Source: Amoebidium appalachense (Eukaryota > Ichthyosporea). From it: 64,000 bases of DNA. Position numbers and translations under genes: made by a program. The notes beneath the pieces were generated by a model. It searched no databases. It was not told where the DNA came from and was given only the letters and a program-made list of their open reading frames with translations. Positions within the stretch are counted from its first letter, which is position 1. Each line of letters begins with the position of its first letter. Shown one piece after another: positions 1 through 14,739 of the stretch. The DNA is taken from positions 7,750,001-7,814,000 of the forward strand of contig CAVNZM010000010.1 of assembly GCA_963693365.1 (NCBI GenBank), in the 5' to 3' direction.

Positions 1-986
<986 letters not shown>

Positions 987-2042
987 AAGGGCAGGCCAGG
1001 TCGCCACCTTTGCCACGGCCTTCTGAACGAATGGGGCATATGTTTCAAACGGATGATCGACCGTCGGGTGGAGAGTGCAGGCAGGTGTCTTCGGTTATTT
1101 CGGGATGTGTATCTTGCTTCTCTTTCTCATACTGTCCACCTATACAATCGTCTTAGTATATTTCGCACATATATTCGCCCTTTGTCGGAATACGGGTTGC
1201 CCTTACTAGCTATGGCACCCCCTGATACTGTTACTAATGTCCTCAAATCATTAGATGATTTCCATTACACAACTTGTTGTATGTTTCTCACTGGTCTTTC
1301 CACACCTATCCCTAGACGCCTTTTTGATTCTCTCTACGCACTCACACCACCATCACAACGCGTACACGAATTAGCCCTTAAATTTCACGAGCACATCACC
1401 CGCCTGTCCGCTTGTGCCCCGGACCACCCGCTCTTCCGGCTACACGCATCCCCGCCGGATTCGCCCCTGTACCTCTTCCCTTCCCCATCGTCTCTGCCCA
1501 TTGCCGAGCGCTATGTGGAATGGCTGGCGACCCCCCCGGAGGTACGGCTAGATCATAGTGTGAATATGAATAGTTTCAAGTCTATGGCTGATAGATATCT
1601 TTTTACTCTACGTGTTGAGTCCCTTCCGGTGTTAGGACCGCACAAACACCAACTACTAGTAGCCTATATGGCGGATACGGTTAGAGAGTCTCGTTCATAC
1701 ATAGATTCGTTTATTCGTAATGTGGTGTGGTGTAAAAACGCAAAGATGATTATGGCTTGGCGGTGTAATCGGTTTCTGGTGTCTCCTGCTCGTATGTGTA
1801 ATATGTGTGGGGGGCGGTTTACTCGCGGCTGCATATCTATCAATAAATGCAACCTGTTAGCTAATGTATTAGAACCGGAGGTTATTGGCGGTTTTATTCT
1901 CTTTTCTTCATCTCTTCCTCAATATATCCGTTTTAAGATGACTATCCTAGATCACCTTATTAATGCTGCACAGTATGATATTGTGATCCGGTGCCTTAAC
2001 TTTCTGTCGGAGCTACCGATGCTAGCATCTGCTTACCCATAA
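987..2042 (+). pseudogene. 5'-truncated non-LTR retrotransposon (LINE) reverse transcriptase, C-terminal part
   Basis: The frame is open from 987 (in-frame TAA at 984) to TAA at 2040-2042, with a first ATG at 1053. The protein matches only the part of a LINE ORF2 that follows the reverse-transcriptase catalytic core: a thumb/connection segment with 'FRTYIRPLSEYGLPLL' (compare the usual R.YIRP..EYG of LINE enzymes) and a C-terminal cysteine cluster 'CNMCGGRFTRGCISINKC'. The catalytic YxDD region, endonuclease and ORF1 are absent, so this is a dead 5'-truncated copy, the usual product of incomplete target-primed reverse transcription. It begins next to a GAAA repeat. No clear poly(A) or 3' tail repeat follows. 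The long surviving open frame suggests a fairly recent insertion. Assignment to LINEs is fairly sure; the clade is not determined. Confidence 0.75.
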
Positions 2043-2132
2043 TATGTAATAGGGGTGTCAGATCCTACGATGGCGCTCATTGTTGCCTAGCATGTACATA
2101 TGTCACTGGCTGCATTTGATTGGCTGTGCTGG

Positions 2133-2203
2133 AAAACGCAGTAGGCCGTCGAATGTGGCTGGGCCTCCGGCAATGTCCACGCAATAAAAAGTGTGTAAAC
2201 CCC
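2133..2203 (-). repeat. dispersed ~70-bp repeat, copy A
   Basis: This segment recurs in the window: read on the minus strand it runs from a GGTTTACACA start through TTATTGCGTGGAC and GGCCCAGCCACA to GGCCTACTGCGTTTT. Two further copies lie at 23901-23954 (opposite orientation on the plus strand, truncated) and 53755-53826 (same orientation, diverged). It sits 90 bp downstream of the LINE frame. No terminal inverted repeats or target duplications were seen. Confidence 0.75.
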
Positions 2204-3197
2204 TGAACACTCCTCCGGAACACAGAGGGCCTTGCCCTTGCGCTCCCTTGCGCTGCGCAAAAGTTGCCGCATGACACTGCGTGACACATAGCAAATTGTG
2301 GCAGATTATTTTGTCGCATTGGATTGGTGTATTATTCATTTCATGTGTCAATTCAATCCGAGATAGCATTATAAAGGTCGACAGATCTTTAACGTTGTGA
2401 TGACGTCGGCGTCAACGTAGACATGGCACAAGTAAGGGTATCTGATTGATGTAAGACTATCAGTACTTAACGTAGACCAATTTGTGTCATCACACAGTCA
2501 CTGAATTGTGTCCAGCGCGTATGTACATGCACATAAATATTTAGGCAGGCAAAGTGGCCATGGCCATGGGTGGATGTGCGTGTCAAGTGTGCAGGGGTAT
2601 ACGTAGTAGCGTGTGTCATGCGGCGTTTGCAGTGCCGTCGCGGCGTCGCGTACAACGGTACAGCCTGATCCAGAAGGGTAACCACACGGTCATCGTTCGT
2701 AGTGATCATGATCTCCAAGTGCACGTGTGTATATGAAGGTTTAGGCCTGAAGTGTATGTGTGTGTGTGTGTGCGCGTATGAATTGTTTGTACGATGTTCC
2801 CGTCTTCCCAACTTTACACACTGTGAGGGGGTTCCTCTTGCCAACTTGCCGCAGGCCGTAGGCCCTGGCGCCACACGGTTCTGGGGGGGTGCGGCATGCC
2901 AGGAGCTACTACTAGAGAGAAGGGGGGGGTATGATTGGAGGGGGGGGTGTTCAGCTAACCTTATATGGATAAAGCAAAGTTACAAGGATTCAAGCCATTG
3001 GTTGGGCAAGACCCCTTTTGCCGAATATGGATAACAGATCATACACTGCTGTCCCGGGCCAATTGGCGCGCTCTTTACTGGTCACAACCAGTCCGCGAAG
3101 GCCATGAGCAGCATTGCCGAGCACACTGGAATACGGGAATGTTTGCGGTAACGTAGTCGCACTAGGGGGGCAGGGGGCCAGGCCCCAAGTGTTTAAA
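2204..3197. other. spacer upstream of the transposase-exonuclease gene
   Basis: No gene was recognised here. The stretch contains a short imperfect inverted motif (GACGTCGGCGTC) at about 2403-2414 and short GT-rich and G-rich stretches. An in-frame upstream ATG at 3114 could extend the following gene by 28 residues, but the ATG at 3198 begins the residues conserved in the family and is preferred. Confidence 0.5.
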
Positions 3198-4588
3198 ATG
3201 AAGCCAGGCTGCCCTAAGGGCACAACACAGCGCCCTGGGCATAAAACAGGCGGAGCTAGGGAGGGAGCTGGGCGCAAAAAAAAAGATGCTGCATTTGTTC
3301 AGCCTTTAGCGAACTTTGCAGGTTTTGGGACGGCAAACAAAGCTGTTTTGCAGGAACTAAACGTAAACGTACAACCCGAACAGCCCCCTCTATCTAAGGC
3401 CGCCGACATAAGGGCCCGTGTAGTTGAGGCAGGTAGCGTCCATTCGTTACCAAGAGAAATGGATCGGGCCCCTGCTCCACACCCACCAGACATACAGGTG
3501 CAACCCGACGAGGAACCTTTGCTAAATGCAGCAGCAGATGCGTACCGGGTAGACGAGGATGAAGGGGAGGAAGAGGGAGAAGATAATACGGACGGGGATG
3601 ACGGTGGAGAGGAGTTTTCTGACGCGGCGGGCGAAACAATCAAGTCGCACCTGCACACAGTGAAAGAGAGTCTCAAAGATGAGAAGACGCCTGTGGGGTG
3701 GCATCTTCCACCTCCCATTATAGGCTTTAAATTTGGGGGCGATCCAGCGCCTTTCTACAAACCCAGATGTTTTGCCTGGCTTCCGGAAAGGTTGTCTCCC
3801 GGTTTCATGGTGCCGTGCCCCTTCGATGATCACTACGTGGACCCCCACAACCACCCCAACCCACACCGTACTTCTCGCAATGGGTTCATGAGCAACCCCG
3901 TAGGACGGCGTGTTATCGACTTTGACAGCTGCTACTACATTATCACGGCCCGGTACTTTTGTGACACATGCAAAAAAAACTTTGCCGGCACAAACCCCCA
4001 GACAATTAAACGCCTTCCACTCTTCATGCGTGATCAGTTTCCGGCCTACCTTAGCCACCGCAGTGGGCTCGACCTAAAGGTGGTAACATTGTTGCGTGCA
4101 CTGGCAGACAAAGGTGTGGGCCCAAACGCCTTTGCCACCCTCCTCTCGGAGCTCCACAAGCAGCGATACGACGAGCAGCGGCTCCTGTATTACTCGAGGG
4201 CGCTGCATTGGACCAAGTATGAACTCAAAAAGCGTAACGATTTCCGCCCCCACGACCAGCGCCTGACAGAACTTCCCCCAGAGGAGCAGGCGGCTAAGTT
4301 CTCGGCGTTTGGTGACAAAAATGGTTACGCTGGACATGTGCCTTCAGGCAAGTGTGCACTGCATTTTGGGTGTGTAAATGGTCCCCATTGTTTTGTATGC
4401 ACGTGCTTGGGCATTTTTTGGGTTGGCTTGGTAGGGTTTTGTTTTATTATTTTTTATTTTTTTTTTTTAGGGGGGGGGGGGGACTTGGAAATGGGTTTTG
4501 GAAGTGTGGTCAATAAGTTTCTATTATGGTGGTGGTGGATGTGTGGTGGTGGATGTGCGCCTGTGAGTGTGCGTGTACTTGTGGGTCC

Positions 4589-4637
<49 letters not shown>

Positions 4638-4711
4638 GGGGGGACATGGTGATGGATTAGGTGGTGGTGGTGGCAATCAGTCATGGTGGTGGTGGTGGTG
4701 GTGGTGGTGGT

Positions 4712-4742
<31 letters not shown>

Positions 4743-4891
4743 GGGCAGAGGGATCATCAGAGGGGTGAAAGCATAACGGTCCATGTACCAGTGAGTGTGC
4801 TTGGGAAATCGTGGAGAACTGTTATGCCTGAAATTAGATGGTGGGTGTGCGCATGTGTGTCTGTGTGTGTTGGGGGAAAGGAGGTGGAGAG

Positions 4892-4930
<39 letters not shown>

Positions 4931-5114
4931 GGGCACATGGTGGTAGACTGGATCTTGGTGGCGGTACTTAATGGTTATTATAGTAGTGGCAGGAGGGTGT
5001 GGGGGGAAGGGCAAACGGACGTGCAGGGGACAAACTGCAGATGGGGCACAAAGGGGAAAGAAGGTGAAAGTTGGTGCAATGACTTGGAGGGTTTGCGCGC
5101 GCCGGGAGGCGGGG

Positions 5115-5147
<33 letters not shown>

Positions 5148-5843
5148 AACGGCCGGAGATGGGTGTGTAGCGTTTTTGAGATGGGAAAAGCCATACAGAC
5201 TTACGAAAATACAGAGAGGTGAGATGAACACGAGGGACTAGAGGGAATGGGGGGGATGGTCCTGATGGGAGGGTGGTGGAGTTCTAACAGTACTTGGGGT
5301 TCAGGCAAATACCTGAGTGCCGTGTATACTGAGTTCAGCGACCGCACGGCAAAGTACCAGAGCCTGGACACGCAGCTCAAGCCCGTAAACAACGTGCTCA
5401 AGGCCGACCACACCTTCCAAATTGGGAAGCTCACCGGCATCAATGGGGAGCCTCTGTACCGAGGCCTATGGACTTGTGTAAACGAGCTTGGCGGTGTGTG
5501 GTCCCTCCTCTTCTCCCCCCTCCCCCCACTCTCCCCCAGGCCCCCTCCCCCCCCCCCCTCCCCCCCCCCCCACACACGCCCACCCCCCCCCCCCCCCCAC
5601 ACACACACACACACACGCCCCCCTCCCCCCCCTCCCCCCCTCCCCCCTCTAGGGCCTTTAAATCTCTTAGGCTCCACATTTAATGAGGTGGCACACTGTG
5701 AGTAGAGGTTTGTAGTATGTGGGTTTTGGGGACAATTCTTGCCCTGTCGAGCAAAAACTAGGAAGCTCCAGATATGTGTGTATGTGTTTTTGCTGGGTAG
5801 AGATTGGGGTGGGCTGGGGTGGAGCTTTCTTTTGGCGGGGAAT

Positions 5844-5899
<56 letters not shown>

Positions 5900-7518
5900 A
5901 GCTTCTGCCAAGCAGAATGGGAGTAGGGGCCAGTGATTGCAAGGGATGGCAGGGGGGGGGGGGGGGGGGGGGGGAGAGACACCACCGTCGGGGTTGAAGG
6001 TAGAGAGGGCAAGAGGCCCGGGGTGGGGGTGGGGGGGGGGGGGGGGGGGACAGTAGGTGCCATATGGAGGGCTGTCCCATGGTTTGGGGGGAGGGGGAGT
6101 GGGGAAGGATCGTGGGCACATGGGTTTGGGGGGAAGGCAGAGAGGGGGAAAGGATTGTGATCACAAGGGTTTAGGGGGAGGAAGGGGGAAGGATTGTAGG
6201 TACATGGGTTTAGGGGGGAGGGGGGGGGGGAAGATTTTGGGGGAAAGGGAGGCCTGGGGAAAGTATGTGGGCACATGGGTTTGGGGGGAAGGAGGGGGAA
6301 GGGTTTTGGGGGAGAGGGAGGGGAAAGTATGTGGGCACATGGGTTTGGGGGGAGGGAGGGGGAAAGGATTGTGTGGGCACTGAAGTCTCGTGAAGGGCCA
6401 TGTGGTAAGGGAAGCTAGAACATGCATGGCTGCTCGGAGATGCCCTCTCACACAGTGCGGCACCCCAGAGATCCGGGCGCAGGTATTTACACGGGACTGC
6501 AGCCACCAGGAGATTGAGCCCGTGATCCAGCGCATCTCTGCCACCACGGCGGCGCTCAACAGCAAGGGCCCGGCCTTCTTCTACACAGATCGGTGCTGCC
6601 AAGACCGGGCGTTTGTTGAGCGCATGTTTCCAACCCTAGCCCGGCCAAAATGCCCCGTCCGTCTGAACGAGGCTGCGCTGGTAAGCGTGACGGACGGTCT
6701 GCCTGGGCTGGAGCTGCCGGCCAACTACCCTAAGCCGGTGTACACCGACTGCCAGGGGGCGGTGGTGGCTACAGCGGCCATTCGTGCCGACCTGGAGGGG
6801 CAGCAGCACCGCGTGGTGGGGCTGGACTGCGAGTGGGTCTATCGGGTGGGCCAGGCGCGGTCCAAGGTTTGCACGCTGCAGATTGCCACCGCACGGGCCG
6901 TGTACATCTTCCACTTGGCACGCATGGGCCCCAACCACAGCCCGCCCGCGCGGCTGGTGGACGAGCTGATTGCGCTGCTTAGGGACCCCAGCATCATCAA
7001 GGTGGGCAAGCAGATCGGCACGGACTCGGCCCACCTCAACAAGGACTACGGCACCCCTGTGGCCAGCTATCTGGAGCTGGGCCGGTTCTGCTATGCCCGT
7101 GCAGCTATCACCTCTGCGGCCCGGGGCTTGGCCGACATCACTGCCCAGGTCATAGGCAAGAAGCTGCCCAAGCCGGCACTTGTTCGATGCTCCAACTGGC
7201 ACGAGCCGCTATCAGAGGTGCAGGCCACCTACGCTGCCCTTGATGCATATGCGTCCCTGCAGGTCTACTCGGCCGTGGTCGATAGGCCAAACCTGTCAGG
7301 TGTGTATCCCACCTGCTTTTTGCCCCAGTGCTTATGTGCTTATGCCAGATATAGAAAGATTGTGGGCCCCCCAGAGGAGAGGGGAGGGGGAGGGGGGGGA
7401 GGGGGGGGGGGGGGGGGGGGGGGGGGTGGCTGACCACATGGGCCAGTGTTCCAGTTGTGTTATGCTGGGTGTCGGGTGGCTATCAAAGGAGGGGGTGATT
7501 GGTGGTGGTGGTGGTGGT

Positions 7519-7550
<32 letters not shown>

Positions 7551-8567
7551 CTATAGCACTGTTAACACGTGCAAGTGCCACACAAGCTGGGCACTGGGAG
7601 AGGGGGGGGGAGGGAGAAGGGGGGGGGGGGGGGGGGGGGGGGGGTTGCTAAGGAATATGCATTTGATTTTTGTGGAGCGAAGAGAAAAACGTTGGTGCTG
7701 TGGCTTTTTGGCTGAGTTTTTTGCTTCCCTCTATGACATGCAGCGCGGCTTCATGCAAAGGCACTCGGTGAAGGGGTTGAGATTGTGCCCCGGCGGGGCC
7801 CACATGCTGCAGCAGCCACCGGGGTGGTGCTGGCTGTGCAGCCGGAGCGCTGGGGGGGCATGAAGGTGGGCAAGAAGCATGCAGTGGTGCGGGTGGATCA
7901 GGTGCTGTCGCCGGCCATGCAGGTGCCCTTTGGCCCCGACAAGGGCAAGACCCTGGGAGAGCTGGGCCCGCCGCCCTTTGAGCTGATGGTGCACCTGCAG
8001 TGGCTACGGCCCATTCAGCCCCTGGCCAGGTGCCGAGGTGCCGGTGGTCCCTGACCCAGCCCCTCCCCCTGCCGAGCAGCAGCAACCCCTTGCCGGCCCA
8101 CAGGCACCCCCCCAGGACCCCCAGGCAGCCCCGGGGGGCCTTGAGGCAGCCCCAGGGGGACCCGAGGCAGCTCCCAGAGAGGGCATGTTGGGCCAGGCAC
8201 CGCCTGGGGAGGTGGTGTGGCAGACTGTGCTGAATGACGCCTTCCACTCCATTGCAAACACGGCGGACGGCACGTACAAGTCACACCCCCGCAGGGCTGA
8301 GTACGCACGCGCACTCAGCGAGGCAATATTTGTGTGGAATGAAGAGGATTACGGACATGTGAAGGTGCCCCCCCCTCCCCCCCCCCCCCAAAATAAAAAA
8401 TAAAAAATAAAAATAAAAAAAACGGCAACAACAACATGCGTGACTGACGCGCACACACACATACACTCGTTAGCACACACTCACCATTCCACCCACAACC
8501 ATGCACACCTTCGACAAAACTTCTGAGGGAAGAGAGAGAGCCTGAGCCTCAGAGAGAGGGGGGGGGA

Positions 8568-8641
<74 letters not shown>

Positions 8642-9967
8642 GGGGGGGAGGAGAGTGGGGGTTATTCATATGCCTAGAGAGAAATAATGTAGGGTTGTGG
8701 GGGGAAAGAGCCACATGCATTTTTTACTTGTGTTGGGGGAGAAGATGGGGGGGGTGGAGGGGAGGGGTCCTACAATAACGGCAGGTATCAAAGTCTACCA
8801 AACCCAAATTGCAGTGTGCGTAGTAAATTAATATTGGCATCCTGCCTCACAGGGGGTGCCAATGGCGTGATGGGCGGGCCAGAGGACTGTGAGGTCGAGG
8901 AGGGTGACGGTGCTGCCATGGGGGGGGGCAACCAGGTGGCGCGTGGTGCACCACAGCCGGACCCTGCACTGAGGGGCGACTACAAGTTCCTGGCGCAGAA
9001 GCAACATGTGGCCATCCCCTTCCTTCCGGTGCTTACCCCTCAGGAGCGCAAGCTATTCAGCACGCTGCTCCTGGGCACCTACAAGGCACATGCAAAGCCC
9101 AACGGCCAGCTGTTCGAGGCTTTGGCCCAAGACTTCAACAAGGCTGCCTCTGTGGCTGGGGGAATCTACATGAAGGATGCGGCCTACATCAAGAAGCATT
9201 TCGACAAGTGGAAGACCTGGCAGACGGCACATGCACAGCGCTCCACACACGAGGGCCTGGCAGATCACCGCAAGCGTATGCGCGAGGAGAGGGCAGACGC
9301 TGTGCCAGCAACCATACGGCCTGCCCCCTTGCCACCCCTCCCTGTTCCAGACGGTGTCGATGCAGGGGCGCAGCGTGAGCGGCCCTTGCCCATGCTAGTG
9401 GGCAAAAAGCATCGCAACATTGGCCCTGAGGGGCCCCTGCAGATGGATTTGCCGGTGCCCCCTCCTATGCAGCCACCCCAGAGAGCCCCCAAGACCTGCA
9501 AGACGTGTGGCCGCCAGGGCAAGGGCTGCCCCGGCTCCAATCGGGCCAAGAGCTGCCCACGTTGGGTTGCAGCCAATCAGGATGCCATGCCACCAGCACC
9601 CGCGCTTGACATGCAGCAGGGCCATGTGCCGCACATGCCCCCTGCACCCCATCCAGGCCCGCACCACCCACATGGCTGGCCCCCACCGTGGGGCATCATG
9701 CCGCCTCAGCCCGGCCCTGCCTTCCCCATGCCTGGGCTACTGCCGCAGCACGGTCCCCATCCTTACTTGGGCCATGTGGGCCAGCCCTCGGCTGGTGGGC
9801 AGTTCCCACCCCCTTCTCGTGCATCTGCTGTGCTGGGCCTGGCGTTGCCACCTGCTGGAGAGACGCAGCTGCAATGGCACGATCGAAAGCAAAGTAATCG
9901 TGGCCGCAAGTCTGCAGGCAGCCAATCAGGATCTCAGAGTAGTCAGAGTAGCCAAACTAGTGTCTAA
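3198..9967 (+). CDS. transposase-like protein with an inserted DEDDy 3'-5' exonuclease domain (five exons)
   Basis: Deduced exons are 3198-4347, 5305-5493, 6469-7299, 7744-8364 and about 8885-9967, giving roughly 1290 residues. In order: a basic N-terminus (MKPGCPKGTTQ, GGAREGAGRKKK); an acidic linker near residues 114-145; a Cys/His domain like DUF6729 (FKFGGDPAPF near 176, YFCDTCKKNF near 253); 'LKADHTF' near 417 and 'FFYTDRCCQDRAF' near 486, candidate first and second DDE aspartates. Next comes a DEDDy exonuclease with 'VVGLDCEW' near 562 (ExoI), 'GTDSAHLNKDYG' (ExoII) and 'YAALDAYASLQVY' near 700 (ExoIII). Then 'NDAFH...SEAIFVWNEEDYG' supplies a candidate third acidic residue. A SANT-like segment (FEALAQDFN..., KKHFDKWKTWQ), a zinc knuckle (CKTCGRQGKGCPGS) and a Pro-rich tail follow. 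Intron 1 uses a GC donor. Exon 4 changes frame near 8030-8040 and its junction with exon 5 is unresolved, so this copy may carry a one-base lesion or assembly error. Confidence 0.8.
8571..8640 (+). repeat. about 70-base uninterrupted G homopolymer in intron 4
   Basis: This is the longest pure homopolymer in the window, flanked by GA-rich sequence on both sides. It lies in the intron between exons 4 and 5 of the transposase-exonuclease gene. Other runs of 30 or more in the same gene's introns lie at about 4602, 4711, 4897, 5846 and 7520. True length cannot be trusted without long-read support. Confidence 0.9.
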
Positions 9968-13615
<3,648 letters not shown>

Positions 13616-14731
13616 TCACAGCAGCTTGCAAAGCCTGAAAAAAAAGCCTAGGACCACACCAAGCACCAGGTTAATAATGACCCTCAACGCGAGTGTTGCT
13701 TCTTCTCTCATGTTTGGCACTATGAACATGGCCGAAACCAACCCGATAACTGGACCTGCGCGCAACACCATGTATAGGCACGTGGTTTTCATGTGGTGGC
13801 GCGTAAGCTGCAATGAGCGCTGGAAAGCACTAAATACGTTCCTTCCCTCGATAACGATGCACAAAGGGCCCATGGAGAGTGCGGCAAGCGCGTATAGGCC
13901 GGGAATAATGAACATCATAAGACCAACAAAGATGATCATCACGTAGAGGAGCGTGTAAATGGCACTGCTAAAGATTAAACCAACCAAGCCCTTGCGAAAG
14001 ACGACGGGTATAGTGTCCATGCGTTCAGCCGTGTAGATGCACCAGCCGGCACGGGTTGCCTCTAGCGACCAATAGACCAGCAGCGCTGCAACCGGTGCCC
14101 CCGCGGCAAGCTCGACCCACCACACATATTGCGCAATCACTGCAATGGCAATGGAATGCGTTACCGTGAGAAATATCAGCGCACCCAAACGGACGCGCAA
14201 GTTGTGCTTGTTATCTTCATCCCGGGTGTCTGTGCTCTCTTGAGGTAGCACCACGAGCTCCTTGCTGTCCTGTGTAAGCTCGTATGCGACGGCAGGAATC
14301 TCCCATATCTTGAACGCCAGCGGCTTGATAGGGTCCTCCACAAGATCATCAAAACTCTCGTGAACTGCAAGATCGGCTTTGCTGATGGATTTCGCCTGCG
14401 ACTTGCCACTACCCCCCGTACAAGGTTTTGACAGTGAGAGGTGGGTCTTGCCCTCGTTATCAGCCATTTCCACGAGTCTGAAGTTTTGCTCATCGCAATC
14501 GAAAGTCGCTGCTTCAACACTGCGGGTTGGGGAATCAGCTGGAACTCCCTCTACAACTATCTCAGGTCCGCAGTATGTTTTGGGATGTGTATGGGCAGCA
14601 ACACCGGTGCCTGCATCTTTGTCGTCCTGGCCTTGGCTTTCGCTCGATGGCCGTGCTCTGTTGTTGGTGCTGCCACGCGGCGTTTGGGAGGAGGCTGGCG
14701 GGCCACCCTGATGAAGAAATCCACTAAACAT
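13616..14731 (-). CDS. multi-pass membrane protein resembling GPDPase-membrane / DUF975-type bundles (371 aa, intronless)
   Basis: A single uninterrupted frame runs from ATG at 14731 to TGA at 13616-13618. The first ~180 residues are hydrophilic and probably disordered. The rest holds about six hydrophobic segments, starting with 'LGALIFLTVTHSIAIAVIAQ' and ending with 'VIINLVLGVVLGFFFRL'. In the middle, a '..IIPGLYALAALSMGPLCIVIEG' stretch is followed by 'AFQRSLQLTRHHMKTT'. That order (hydrophobic helix, IPG turn, VEG, then a basic amphipathic xAxxRSxxLxxxxW-like helix) is typical of the bacterial membrane domains known as UPF0259, DUF975 and glycerophosphodiester-phosphodiesterase membrane domain. 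No catalytic domain is attached, so the function is unknown. It stands out here as an intronless gene among intron-rich neighbours, which might reflect horizontal acquisition or retroposition; the sequence alone cannot decide. It has no obvious partner gene. Confidence 0.72.
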   Translation of the reverse strand: MFSGFLHQGGPPASSQTPRGSTNNRARPSSESQGQDDKDAGTGVAAHTHPKTYCGPEIVVEGVPADSPTRSVEAATFDCDEQNFRLVEMADNEGKTHLSLSKPCTGGSGKSQAKSISKADLAVHESFDDLVEDPIKPLAFKIWEIPAVAYELTQDSKELVVLPQESTDTRDEDNKHNLRVRLGALIFLTVTHSIAIAVIAQYVWWVELAAGAPVAALLVYWSLEATRAGWCIYTAERMDTIPVVFRKGLVGLIFSSAIYTLLYVMIIFVGLMMFIIPGLYALAALSMGPLCIVIEGRNVFSAFQRSLQLTRHHMKTTCLYMVLRAGPVIGLVSAMFIVPNMREEATLALRVIINLVLGVVLGFFFRLCKLL

Positions 14732-14739
14732 GGTTGGTA

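Noticed and set aside
5201-6276. Frames of poly-Pro or poly-Gly up to 306 codons
   Set aside because: They arise from C or G homopolymers and change frame freely; no non-repeat domain is attached.
8038-8403. The Pro-rich frame as a separate gene
   Set aside because: It lacks a proper ATG and its second half (NDAFH, SEAIF) fits as part of the upstream transposase-like protein.
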